Shown: one piece after another, positions 34,517 to 46,479 of the stretch
How the letters are laid out: the number at the start of each line of letters is the position of its first letter
Numbering within the stretch: position 1 is the first letter of the stretch
Assembly: GCA_023055505.1 (NCBI GenBank)
Contig: JALIRH010000004.1
Coordinates: 39,065,502 to 39,129,501 of the forward strand
Reading direction: 5' to 3'
Source: Callipepla californica brunnescens
Taxonomy: Eukaryota > Chordata > Aves > Galliformes > Odontophoridae
Length of the DNA: 64,000 nucleotides
Notes under the pieces: model-generated
The model's input: only the letters and a program-made list of their open reading frames with translations
The model's database searches: none
What the model was told of the DNA's origin: nothing
Position numbers and translations under genes: made by a program

Positions 34517-37500
34517 TGAAATTCATAGTCAGTAAACAAACCAATTGACAGAAATCCAGAAAAGAAAAATAATGACAGATCTAAAGAGGAAACCCCTCCC
34601 CTGAACAAAGGACAAGCACACCGAGTTTGCAACACCCATAAGGCTAACAGCTTTGCAATTGTTCTGTATTCATTATTTAGCTCTCAAATCTGCTCTTTTG
34701 AGAAGAGTGCGAAGTTCTGGTGAGAAACATTTTCTGAACTTTATCAAAGTTTACCTTTATCACAGAGAACCAAGGCAAGACATCTGCATATGGACCCTAC
34801 TCCCATTTGAAGGTGACTCTATGTGAACAGTGTCATGATATTTATTGGTTATCCAGTTTATTCAGTGGTAGTTTAATAATAGAGAGTGCTAATCATAGAG
34901 AGCCTAATCTTCACCTGTCTCGTTTCATTTTTGAGTCAAGGTATCCCAAGAATAAAGCATGATCAAAGTCAACTTTTCTTCTGGACTTGCATCCTGTCTG
35001 CATTTTCTCTGAAAGCTGACCTAATATTTTAGAAAGCCAGATGCTAAACACAGAATCTTAATAAGACAATACAGTGCATGTGGACAGAGGTCACATTAAA
35101 TTGCTTCAAGGATTATGAGAATAGGATAAATAGCTTATAAACATTAAGGAGATCTGAACAAAAAAAAGGCACTGCTTGGATACAGTGTAAGAGCTGCAAA
35201 TATTAAAGACATTATATGAAGTTATGGGAACAAATTGGTCTTCTTAATTCAAGGAAGATATGTAATAGCTGGAATTGGTGTAAAAAAATATTAAGAACAT
35301 GCAGAAAAGGAGAAGACAAAAAGAGCCCGGACTATTAAGTGTAAAAAGCACAGGCTGATGGAAGTTATAGATGAAAACTTGCACATACAGATAATTTAAG
35401 AGAGAGGTATTTCAACTGACATACCAAAGTGGCATAGGAAATTAAAGGTTTAGAATGTTCAGAAACAAAATATAGTTAGAAATAAAGAGAAGGTTTCTAA
35501 AAAGGAGAGCAGTAGGGACGAAAAATGTAACCACTGTACCCAGTCCTCTGATGTTAAGGTAAGCTTAATCAGCTCATGAAAGATATGACAAAGTAAATGA
35601 CTTAGTAATTTTTTTAAGAATTAATTTTTTGGGAAAAAATAGGTTATACATACTTCACGATTGCATTCAATTTTTTACTGAGAGAGGGGAATCTAATGCT
35701 TCAATAAATTCTATCTTATTTTTTATAACCATAGCTATATGTGATTTCTATTTAAGCATCCTCCTTATACAGTATGCCTGCTTTGGTAAAATAATATAGG
35801 AAAATGTTCCAGTGTATTAGAGATTCACAAAATATCGCATAGTGTATTTTCATACCTAAATGAAAACACAAAGTTGGCTCATAATCCCACATGCTGCTTG
35901 ATTATTCTTCATGTGCTTTAGGTCAGGCATCAAACTTCCCTCTCAAAGTGAGATTTGGTTGGGAAAATATCATATAAATATTTTTAATGCTAGCAGACAG
36001 ATACTTTTGATCTGGAGTCCACAATGAAGAACAAACATAAAATCTCATGGTATTTGCTTACATAGTCATTTGTCATTGTAAAGCTGGACTTCAGCATGCT
36101 GTCCTGAAATAGCCCTACAATTTGGCAGGAATTTTTAAATGATATTCTGTAGAATCAGTTTATCTGTATTTCACCAAGATTAAGTCTGTATATATGCCCC
36201 GTGATCAAGCCAACAGCTTTTGCTAAATACTGAATAGATCAAAAACAGATGTCAGTAAGGAAGCTTTGCCATTAGTTTATGTGATTTTGATGAGGGCTTT
36301 GAGTGTGAACATCAAGCATTACCTGGCTAACATACAACTACAGTCTAGTAATACTGATAGCAGTAATTTGATGTCAGAGACAATTCAAAATCCCCCAATG
36401 AGGACAACGTTGTTTCAGAAATCGTCATAATTATTTTTATGCTATATTATTCTACATTTTAAGAGATCAAAGGCTGCAAAATTGCTATTTGTATTTTTTG
36501 ACCAGTTTGACATATTCTGTAGTTAAATATCTAATAAATATTTAATTCAACTGCTTTCAACAGCTATATATATTTTAATAACACACTTTCAATAAATAAG
36601 ACTCATTAATCTTTGAAAGAAAAGGTACACATTTCAAGCAACTGTATGTTTTTATTTTATAGTATTAATCCAATGCTAAAAACTAGTGTGATGTATCAAA
36701 TGTTGCCTGTATTTTACATGCATGTCTAGGATAGCTTTCTAAGTTTAACACAGATAAACAGCCCCCAGAAAAGCTTTGTTGTTCCCTGTGAGATGATATA
36801 AAAATTTCTGTAGTTGTCATTTTTCATCCCTCCTCTTCTCTATCCACAGTCTGACTTGTCCATCCGGAAGGTGTGATAATGAAGGAGGCATCAGTAAGAG
36901 AAATGAGAAATGGAAGTGGCAGCAAATCTGTAAAAAAGAAACCAGTACTATAACATGGAATGATCCACTGTTTACTTTATCTCAGGACATTGGCTATACC
37001 CTAGCAATAGAAAACAAATTTTCTGTCTGGATGAAATGGGCTTCCACAGGTAGAAGACAACAGCTAAACCAACTGTACTGATCAGCACTTTACATCACTG
37101 TGTGTTCCAGTGTCACAGTCAGTGATGATGTTACTCCATTCTAATAAAAAACAAAAGAAGCCAGTAAACTAACCAGAGAAGCAAAAAAATAAATAAATAA
37201 ATAAAAATAAAGAAAAAAATGAAAATTCACTCCAAGGTTAATATACTCTGCATTTAATATCAGTTATCAAATGTCAGTGAATTAAACAGACAGGACATAC
37301 ACCTTCCACCTCTTTTTCCCCATTTCTCTTCTCCTACCCTCCCCTGAACACACACTGTGAGTGTAGAGCAGAAGCTACATCATCCATGAAAAAGACTTCA
37401 AATCACCTCATATTATCTGGAGAATGTCAGGAAGGGATTATTACAAAACAGCTGAAAAGTGACTCATGCTTTGTTGACAATACAAATTACGTACAGCTGT

Positions 37501-37682
37501 AGACCAGGGGAGAAATACCTGTGTCTTTTGGACAAGAAAAATTAGTTTTTGCTTTCAAGGAGTTAGGAATGTACATAATAACAACAGTTGAAAGACACCA
37601 GTACTCAGTGGTGTACTCAAAGTTATTAATGGATCAAAGTAACTTAGGCAGTTAAGTGTGGAAGTACCTGTCCTCTGGCCAA

Positions 37683-40600
37683 TCAGCTATTATTCAGAGG
37701 ATTTACAATTTTCCCAATGAAGAGGATGGTGTGGGCATATTTATCCAAAACCATCAGGAGAAAGGGCCTGTTGAATCTGACTCGAGGAGGACGAGAAAAA
37801 TCACCAGATCTCCATGTAATCTCCTTCACTGTGACTCCTGCTGCTTCAGTGCCATTCTCATGAACATTTAGCACAGCTCTGTGGATCACCTGTGGAGATA
37901 TAAAGCAAAACAACCTCCAGAGAGAGACCCGTCTGGAATGGGATCTGGCACCAGCAACTTGGGGAAGGCCATGCCCAGATGCTCCCCTCCCTGCTGCAAC
38001 ATGAGCAGCCAACACATCAGCCCTGAAAACCTCCATCAACTGGGAGTGCAGAGAGCAATCTTTAAGTAGCAGATGGCCAAAGAGCACTCAAGATGACTGA
38101 TGATGAGAAGTTCTGGAAATGAAGAAACCTGGTAATTTAGCCTGGACTTAGTTTTACTTTTGGCAGCTTCATGTGTTATCAGAAATCTACCCTATCATCC
38201 AGCAGAAAAAAATAACTTTTTCAGAGCACTGGAAGGGCAAGAGTAATAGCCTTTTTGCCCTCTATTAGAGGGTATTTTACCAAAATTAATGTGCTACCTA
38301 TAGATAATTTAGTTTAGTATCCCAAAGAACATCTAATGATATGTATGTCTTCCTTGTTCTTGATTCATGTGTTTGTAACCCCTTATCTGCGTGTTTGACT
38401 TCAGTTTTAGGAAAGGTATGTCTGTTTTTGTGGCAAATGCTTATAATTAAATTTTGCTTCAGAAAGATTGGGATAAGCTTTTCATGTGATGTTTGTGATG
38501 GATTCCCAGCAACAGACAAATTCTGTGATCACTGTATTTCATGTGCTGACTTACTTTTGAAACCATCAGTCCAGGATCCTCAGTAATTCCTGACAGATCA
38601 GCTTGTTCAGTGAATAGATCAATTATACCCACTTCTCTGACTATGTTTTTCACATCGTAGGTACCAGAAATAGAAAATTTTGGAATATGTAGATGTATTT
38701 TTCTGAAACAAATAACATCAAAAGGGACAAATTGTCATGTAGGTAATGTTCCTCAATGGCTTTGCTTCAGTGACAATTCTCTTTTTTTTTCCTATTTGCT
38801 GAAAGTCTGCCATTGGGTTTCAAATAGCCCTTTCTACCAGTATAGATATGTGATTGTAGCAGTATGAGTCCATGTTAACCTCTACATCCACAGTGGGTGT
38901 CAAGGACTCGGGGAAGACAAAACCGTATGAACTCTGCTGCAAACAGCCTCACTAGGCAGTAGGCATCCCATAAGATCATAGCTGGTTGTCTTAGGGCTGT
39001 TTGAACATAGAACAGGACCTGGGCCATGACAGAAACAGCTTCAATAATAGTAAATGAGTAAAATTTCATCTTTGACACACAACACTGCAAGTCCCAACAG
39101 GCCCTCACCACCCTAACACTCATTACCTCAGAAACAGCTACTCTGTTTAAGCCAAGTATCTTAACTTCATCACAAAGATGCCAAGGATAAGAGGATCAAT
39201 GCTCTATTTATTCACTATTCAGATGTATTTTTCATTTTTTAGCTAAGAAAAGGAAAGTATTCCACAGGGAGGGACCAATAAGTGGAAAGAGTTCAGTAAG
39301 ATTATTTGGTCTTTCAAGTTTAGTCTTGCTGAGACAAATGCTGCTAAATTATAATGTGGCGATCTCTTACCTATCTTGGAGGAGCTTTTCCCATTTAGAC
39401 ACAGTTCTTTTCAAAAGAGCATCTTCCACCTGTTTCATCTTCCCTTCATCAGGTAAAACAAATAGTGCTGCAGCATTTCCATTGTAAGGAATCTGAACCA
39501 GCCAGCAGGACAGCTCTTCATCAAAGTAATTTCTGTAGTAACCCTTCCGATACATCATGTCAACTTTTACAGATGTTTTCTGATCCATAAAAAAATCTTC
39601 TTTTTTTGTATATAAATCACTGAAGGGTTTCTCCCAATGAGCTTATGACAAAATAATAATAATAATAATAATAATAATTCCATTGAATACAAAGACAAAA
39701 AAAGAGGATCTAGTCCCACTTTTTCCCTTTAGTTAGAGCAAATATTTCTTTTCATATTACTACACTCTTAAGTGTTTAAGGGTTGCAGTCTTTATTTCCT
39801 AAGTGCCTGAAGACAGTTACAGAGAAAGAATACTGAAAACAACCCCTTTCACTAGAGCATGAATCTATCATCACATTAAGTAATTTACCAAGTACAACAA
39901 AGATATTTGCTAAAAAAATACAATCCAGTCTTCTACTCAAACAAGTAAGGACACAGACATACATACTGTCAACACATGTACATGATTTCATCGGAAAACG
40001 TTTTAGATACTGAACATATTTTCCACAAAATATATACTCAAATTAAAGTTTCTTTCCTTCTGATTCTCATTCCCTGCAATATGCAGCAAGTGTCTGAGTT
40101 ACAAGCTTTGCACCCTGCAGTAATTCTTACCTTTAAAGAAGACATAATTAACAAGAACCATTGTGGTGAGAGGATCAAGATTTTCTACTAGTTTAACAAT
40201 TTTCCCATTTGTCTTTTCTTCAATATAACTGTTGATCTGATTCTCAGCACCAGAGGAGTTGTTAAAATCAGCAGAAAGGACATCAGACTCATAAAAGTTT
40301 TTGACGTCATCCAAGAACTTCTGTAATGGTTTCAGTGTCTCTCCTATAAAAAGGGCATTGCCTAGGCTTAGAAGGGGATCACTGTCTGAGTGGTTCAGCA
40401 TGTGGAGGAGCTGGCAAAAACCTTCATGTATTTCCTGCTCCTGAGTCTTTTTCAGGTTAAAGGCAAGCCCTTCCAGAATCTGCGTCAGTGTTGCTGACTT
40501 GGCACCCAGTGCCAGCATTGCGAGGGAAGTAGAGATGCTTATGGGTGAAAAGAAAATATTTTGATCAGTTGCTTCAGACGCAACCAGCTTGTAAAAAGAA

Positions 40601-40803
40601 AAAGCAAAATCAGCATTGCTGTGAACTACTTTGACAAAAGATCTGTTTTTATTTGGAAAAACTCCTTCCCTATGTGAACTGCTGCCCGGGTAATATGCTC
40701 CTTTAGAATCATCCTGTTTATTGTGGTAGTGAGGATGCTGATGACACTCGGCAACAGAACACAAACCAGCCAGAAGAAAACACACAGAGAAAGTGGGTTT
40801 CAT
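37683..40803 (-). CDS. Clade A serpin (gene B), P1 Arg inhibitor
   Basis: Probably a secreted serpin with trypsin-like specificity. The joined coding exons are 40,803-40,131, 39,641-39,371, 38,702-38,555 and 37,889-37,683, giving 432 aa with TGA. Exons 3 and 4 are 271 and 148 bp, as in genes A and C. The signal peptide is [21 protein letters not shown] His-rich tail ([12 protein letters not shown]) precedes the serpin core, which carries [20 protein letters not shown] and EGLAFNLKK. Exon 3 has the strand [10 protein letters not shown]. The hinge is [10 protein letters not shown] and the loop continues [20 protein letters not shown], so counting from P17 puts Arg at P1 and Ser at P1'. The exon 5 product is four residues longer than in A or C, all on the prime side of the loop. 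Sequons NRS, NHS and NNS/NSS are present. Arg-Ser suggests trypsin, thrombin or kallikrein-like targets, as for SERPINA5, but orthology is not established. Confidence 0.94.
39651..39679. repeat. (AAT)n microsatellite in intron 2 of gene B
   Basis: Nine or more AAT units lie about 10 bp upstream (minus strand) of exon 3 of gene B. They fall inside the region where the polypyrimidine tract of that acceptor lies. Confidence 0.9.
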
Positions 40804-41613
40804 TTTCCTTTTGACCCTGCCTGGAAAAGAGATAAACACACCAAACATGACAGGGAAATTAATTTCTCCATGCTTGCATGTTTCAGCCAACTCAAATGAA
40901 GCTCTCAAAGCACATCTATCTGTTCTCAAAAATCTCTCCCTTTTTGTTTCACATTCCTTATGCAGCAATCCCCTGAACGAGTGTGTCTCCAGATGGACAA
41001 TGTGCATAGCCATACACTCTCAGAAAAGGAACAATTTTGATCATAATTATCAGTAAAATAGATATATATGGAAATCAGTGGTTTTTTTTTATTTTTTTGT
41101 TTGTTTGTCATTGTTGTTAAATTACAAATAACTGTAAGTTTATGACCTTTTCTCTAGAACAAAAAAAGTGATGGAAGCTGTTTTCATACTTGATACTGCA
41201 GCTACTGCAGCTCTGTTGGTCTTTCTCTCCTACTCAGATAAATAGATAATGAAATATGTGTTAAACAAAAATGTGATGTAAACACAGATAATATAGTTTA
41301 AGGCACAAAGTACAATACAATTTCCTCAAAGATAAAATGTTGGGTCACTGTGAGAGCAGAGTCTTTATATGGATCTTTGCTGGTTTAAAACATTTTTTTT
41401 TATTGGATAAAGTATCTTATTTGTTATTAGGCAGTTCTTGCTTGTTCTTCACATTTTGAATTTTTCATAACAAATCACTGTGCACACATTGCTTACGTGT
41501 GAAAATACTCCCTTCCTAATCAGCAACATAAATCCCCAAATTGACGTCCAAATGATCCAAGAAAATGTTGAAAGAGTACTTACAGTGCTACAAGAGGACC
41601 GTGTTGCATTTAC

Positions 41614-41684
41614 CTTGTCTGCTCCTTGTTCTCTTCAGTACCATTGAACAAGATTAGGCAGAGAACCCCTGTTAATCATTAATT
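41614..41684 (-). promoter_or_regulatory. Candidate untranslated exon 1 and HNF1 site of gene B
   Basis: A donor AACAAGGAGCAGACAAG|GTA ends a possible first exon at 41,614, about 0.8 kb before exon 2. Fifty-eight bases further upstream GTTAATCATTAAT (41,672-41,684) fits the HNF1 consensus GTTAATNATTAAC except for its last base. Position and spacing resemble the arrangement upstream of gene A. No TATA box is evident. Liver-type transcription from here is inferred. Confidence 0.5.
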
Positions 41685-41699
41685 ACTTCAAATAAAAAT

Positions 41700-43597
41700 T
41701 ACCAGTGAGGATGCACAGCAAGCAGTACTGACATCAGATGTTTTGAACATTTTGTCCAATCCAAGCATAAGGTAATATTGCCAGATGGTGGAGCTCTGAT
41801 GAGAAGCACCACATCTCGTGCTGTTATCACGTTTGTGGGTCTCTGTGAGATGCTTGCTGTGTGGGTCTGTTGGGAGAGCTGGGCCTCTCATGACTTGTGC
41901 CAAGGGCGATGAATCCCTGTGAAGATTGCCTGCAGGCCAGGCATGGTGCTGATGGGATAAAGACCTCAGCACAGCTCCATAGGAACACAGCCTCCCCATA
42001 GTCCTCCCTAGTCTGGTCTTGGAGAGCTCAAAAAACGAGACAAGGCTGCCTACAAAGGTACTGTCTCTCTGTCAGGGTTCCAAACAGAGTAAGCTGCCTT
42101 TGGATTTGTAAAGCCCTTTTACTTTGTAGTGTTCCTTTTTGACACCAAATTTACTGGAGGGGATGTCTTAAAGGGAGCAGATTGTGTGCAGTTAGTGATG
42201 GTCTCTAGATCCTTTAGTGAATATCAGCAACAGACAGTGTGGCATTACCACTCTAATGAGACAATTCCAGCAGGTGCAGCTGCTTACCTGTTGCTGTTGA
42301 CCACAGCCTATGACTGGGTATTGGTGAGCTGGTTGTGTGGATGAGTTTTCCTCCTGGTTTTTAAAGAAAATAAAACTAATCCACAAATAAACCTCAAAAA
42401 ATAAACAAAGCAAAAGCCAACAGGCAGGAAGAGGATAAAAAGTTGCACAGTGGGGAAGAAAAAATGGGCTTAGTGGAAAGCCTTCGTTATCAGCACTGTT
42501 GTGTGAAAGGCATGAGCTGTAACTCCAGAAAAGATGTTGGTGCCTGGCCAGTTGTCCAGCAAATCAATGCTAATTTATTTGGAGCAACAGCAGGCAAGCT
42601 GACAGTTTCATCCTGGGAACACAGATATGTTTAAAGGAGCACTTAAATAGATAGTGGACACAACTGTACAGAGACCATGTACCTGATAATGGTGACTTGT
42701 GCCAAAATATGCTCAAGTTCCCTGTGTTTCAATGTGTGACAAGGAGCATGTTGAGAAAGCACACCTGATATCTCCTGGGAAATGCTGGATAGGGCAGGGA
42801 AGAGAAAAGATAGGGCACATATTTGTACAGAACAGGAGCACTAGGGTAGACCATTGAGTACATCCAGTCCCTGAAATGAGACAAGAGTTCAGGACTTCTG
42901 AGTGTATCTTAGCCCTGTCATTAAATGGAAGGCAAAATGTGTGATGGTTATTCCTTTTGCCACTTTTATTTCATCAAGGCTAAACATTAATTCCTGTATT
43001 TCCTAAAGCCTGAAAGTCTGGCCTTGTAACCACAACACTTTGCTAATGTCCTTTTGTATATAAAAGACAAGAATATACCCTCAGTCTGTCAAGCTATTAC
43101 TAGAAAATCACACTTGCAATGAATTGGTGTTGTGCATCTTAAATTTAAAAGAAAAATACAGGTATTCACAGTCTCTACTGAGAATCAAAGTTCTTGCTAC
43201 ATTGTGCCTTACACTTAACTTTTTTTTCCACTCAATAACCAAAAAGATATTTTTCAGCCCTAGAGACTCTGGATGCTGCGTCTGATTCAAGATGCTTTCT
43301 GATAATAACAACATGCAGAATAACATAGTAGGAAAGAGTATTTATGAGTATTTATGCTGCTTGCAACAGCAAAAACAAATTTATTATGGTTTAAATTCAT
43401 TGTGGGATTAAGAGACACCATTTCAGTGATACCAAGCTGCCTAGTAAGTATCTAAGCTGTCCAGAGAAGAGGACTTCATTTTCCAGATTTCACTATGCCA
43501 AAAAATAGATGTATAAAAATAATGCATATAATTCCTTCTTCATTTCCCAAGACAGACAAGGCTTATTCTGTTTTCCAGGTTTTTTGTTGTTTTTTTG

Positions 43598-43628
<31 letters not shown>

Positions 43629-45400
43629 GTTTTTTGTTTTTGCTTTTATAGCTCTACATTTTATTTCCTTTTGTTATCTATTTTTCTACCTTGTCATAAT
43701 ATTAGAGGGAGAGAGGAAAAAGAATCCTCTGCTAAATAAAATTTCAATGTGCTGGAAAAGCTGAACACACATCCTCATTAATTTTAATCTTAAGGTTTTC
43801 CATACTTATCACTTTGATATAGTTTCTTAGAATGGCACTAATTGGTCCTGTTGATAATTAGTTCTCCTAAATGATGAACATAAGGATGATGATGCAGGCA
43901 CAAACCTGACAGTTGCGAAACAGATTTCTCTACAAGAAATGCTGCTGAGGAAACAAATTCCCAAGGAATTGTTCTTAAATGTGCTACTTGACTGCATAAG
44001 ATGTGAGCTTCTAATTCTAGTCGTATGAGTAGAATGAGGGTAGTTCACTATAGACAATCATTATTGTATTAAATCTGAACCAGTGGTAACAATTAATGCA
44101 TTGTGATCTGAATTACGAAAAAGCTGAAGAAATTAAGTCTTTAATTATGAGCTTATATTAATGTAACAATAACTACAAACCTTCTCTCTGAGTACCTGAA
44201 AAACTGCATATTTTCTGGATTTTGAATGAGGAAATTTCCACGTTCTAAGCCATTTTCTGCTCAAAGAAAGTTTTGTTCAAATTCAGAAAAAGAGTTTTCA
44301 TCATCAGGATGAACTGTATCATTAGAAGTTACTGTTTTAAATTTCAGGTAGCTGCAGTCTCCTTCCACCAAGCTGTGGTGAAGTAGAAGTCTTTAGTTCA
44401 TCTTACAGTAAAATGATGGATTATTATCCAGCTCCCAATTTTAGTCAAATTATCCTATTATTATCATCAGCCAATAAACTGGCCTGAATAAATTAAGGAC
44501 ATTAAAAATCTGAGTTTGTTCCTCTGCTCTGTTCTAATGCAGATTAAGAACATGTTGTCAACACACTCCACATTAACTTCACATCCCACATTAACTGTTA
44601 TAATACAAATGTTCATATACTTTACCCCCAAATAGCACTTTGGTCTCAGCCATGTGCTCATTGCTGGCTGCTGCCAGCAAAACTTACAGCAGCATCAGTC
44701 CTGCCTGCCACCCCCAGAGCAGGAGCAAACTTGGATTTCACTGGTTTTCAAAGAGTAGCGTAATGGTTTTTCAATCTCCTTTCTCTCTAGAAAGCTTGAC
44801 TGAAATATGGCAAATAAACTGCATTGCTATGGAGGGTAGCTAAGAGAAGGCAGGTGACTACAAAGATAAGAATATGAGGCTGTTAGCTTTGGAAATCAAG
44901 CCCTTCTTTTACCAGAAGATGGCACAGGGCTCCTTTTCCTATAATCTCCAGAACGTGAGGCTCTGTGCTGAAGGATCCACCTTTGGAAAATGGCTAGCAG
45001 AATCACACTAAAAACTTCGCTTCCTGCAAAAGTGCTACTACTCATAACTGATCTACTGAAATGAAAAGAGCTTACCAGTAGAATTTGCCACACACTTCTA
45101 CTCTTATCATAAAGGAACCTTTCTTACAACATTCATAGTGACAAGTTCACCCAGGAATAAAAGTTCTTGTTTTGGAATGAAGTGATCTACATGGAGAAAC
45201 CTCTCTGTGTTACTATTTAAATTTAAATTTCAATCTTATGATATTTATTTTTCTGTTGCAGACATAATCTATACAAGCAGTAAACAAATTCCTTATGCAG
45301 ACATTTTGGGGTTGCACTTGAAGACTTATGTTCTCAAGGACAGATAAAAAGCATTAGGAATAACCTTTGCAAAATATTATTTGTTGTTATTAAATAGTTA
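41700..45400. other. Intergenic upstream of gene B
   Basis: No exon was recognised apart from the candidate first exon. A TTTTG-rich simple repeat lies at 43,580-43,643. Confidence 0.5.
43580..43643. repeat. (TTTTG)n simple repeat
   Basis: Poly-T interspersed with G, including four or more regular TTTTG units. Confidence 0.9.
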
Positions 45401-45504
45401 ATGCTGTTGCTCATAATGAAGAAGATGTCAGAGCAGCAAGCTCTGAATGAAAATATTTTATAAAATGAAGTTTATTATATGATTACGTTGCTTATATCCA
45501 TTTC

Positions 45505-45690
45505 CTCAAGTAAGTCTTCAACACAATAAACTCTTGGGATGTTGAGGATTCTGAAGGATTCCTAAGATAGTTTAACACATCTGTCCTCTTCTCTATTTCA
45601 ATAGGGAAAAAGAAAGAGACTGTGTGTTCAACTTTATTCTCTGCAGTTAATATTCTGGTTGGAAAAAACCTCATTTTCATTAGCGGCTCA
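45505..45690 (-). pseudogene. Possible serpin exon 4 remnant
   Basis: It lies 0.6 kb downstream (minus strand) of the clear exon 3 remnant at 46.3 kb, as expected for exon 4. On the plus strand GGATTCTGAAGGATTCCTAA resembles GGATCCTCAGTAATTCCTGA of gene B, and AACACATCTGT is identical to a stretch of gene A exon 4. The peptide TDVLNYLRN fits [11 protein letters not shown] loosely. The reading frame is broken. Confidence 0.38.
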
Positions 45691-46264
45691 TGTTAACATA
45701 CTACCACTAACACATTGATATTGAAATCATATGTACATGACATTTCTGTTGTGACTGCAGCATCATCTTTGTAGCTAGAGGGACAGGAGAATATTTGTTT
45801 GATGCCTCTTCTGAATCATCTGTGCCGCTACTCTGTATATAACAAAGCTATGACATGCATCAATATATTCAGCACTAGCACTAGGTGATAATGTCCAGTC
45901 AAGACAGGTGGAGTCAAGATGCCTTAAAATTTCTTCCGGAAGACTTGCCTGAGGGGTAGGACTCAGACCTGAGAACTAGAAGGAACACAAAATAAATGCA
46001 AAGTGTACATTTCTTTATCTGTTTCTTGAATGTATGAGATATGGCATGCCTTTTTTTTGATGGCTAAAGGATCTCTCTGTATGCCTCTGAGCATTATATC
46101 AACATATACATATAAAGGACATCTAAGTTATATCGTCACCTTTTTATTTTTTATTTATTTTTTATTTTTTAAAACCCACTTTTCATTAAATCTTCCATCA
46201 TAGTCAGGCAGTCACTTATTCTTGCTCTGAGATTCTTCCTGGTGGCAACTAAAGTTCTTATCAC

Positions 46265-46475
46265 AACTTAGTGTAGCAACATTTTTCAGTGTTGTTTTCT
46301 CTTTCATACATTTTCCTTCAGCAGAACATCTTCCACTTGGTCCATGCTTCCCACATGAGACAAAGTAAATAATATAGCAAATTTTCCTTAACAAGACATT
46401 TGCAAAAGTCTGGCAAAGCACAATGCTCATCAGACCTTCCATGTGAGCATCATTCTGATGTTAACAGAAGCTTTC
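46265..46475 (-). pseudogene. Decayed clade A serpin, exon 3
   Basis: On the minus strand one frame reads [11 protein letters not shown] and then [13 protein letters not shown]. This matches [11 protein letters not shown] and [13 protein letters not shown] of gene B residue for residue in spacing. A stop precedes it (C*GKF in place of YNGNA) and another follows. Nucleotide similarity continues to both sides, for example CATCTTCCACTTGGTCCATG against CATCTTCCACCTGTTTCATC. Exon 2 was not located in the 1.5 kb upstream. This is a disabled copy between genes B and C. Confidence 0.8.
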
Positions 46476-46479
46476 CAAC

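Larger units (their letters stand above)
33560..37650. other. Intergenic between serpin relic and gene B
   Basis: It holds the TTTG/ATTT microsatellite and the foldback described separately. The rest is AT-rich with no recognised exon. Short A-rich tracts such as (AAAT)n near 37.19 kb are present. Confidence 0.5.

Noticed and set aside
36840..36970. Possible serpin exon 2 remnant upstream of the 33.4 kb relic
   Set aside because: Only an A-rich block (CTGTAAAAAAGAAA) resembles gene B exon 2. The peptide shows no serpin motif.
38875..39123. An 82-codon minus-strand frame
   Set aside because: It lies inside intron 3 of gene B, between well-defined exons, and has no recognisable features.
40804..41013. 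A longer N-terminus for gene B reaching 41,013
   Set aside because: The open frame runs back through a splice acceptor (TTTTCCAG) into the intron. The ATG at 40,803 gives a proper signal peptide like that of gene C.
44896..45093. Candidate serpin exon 5 of the 46 kb relic
   Set aside because: No alignment to the FNRPF region or hinge could be made.
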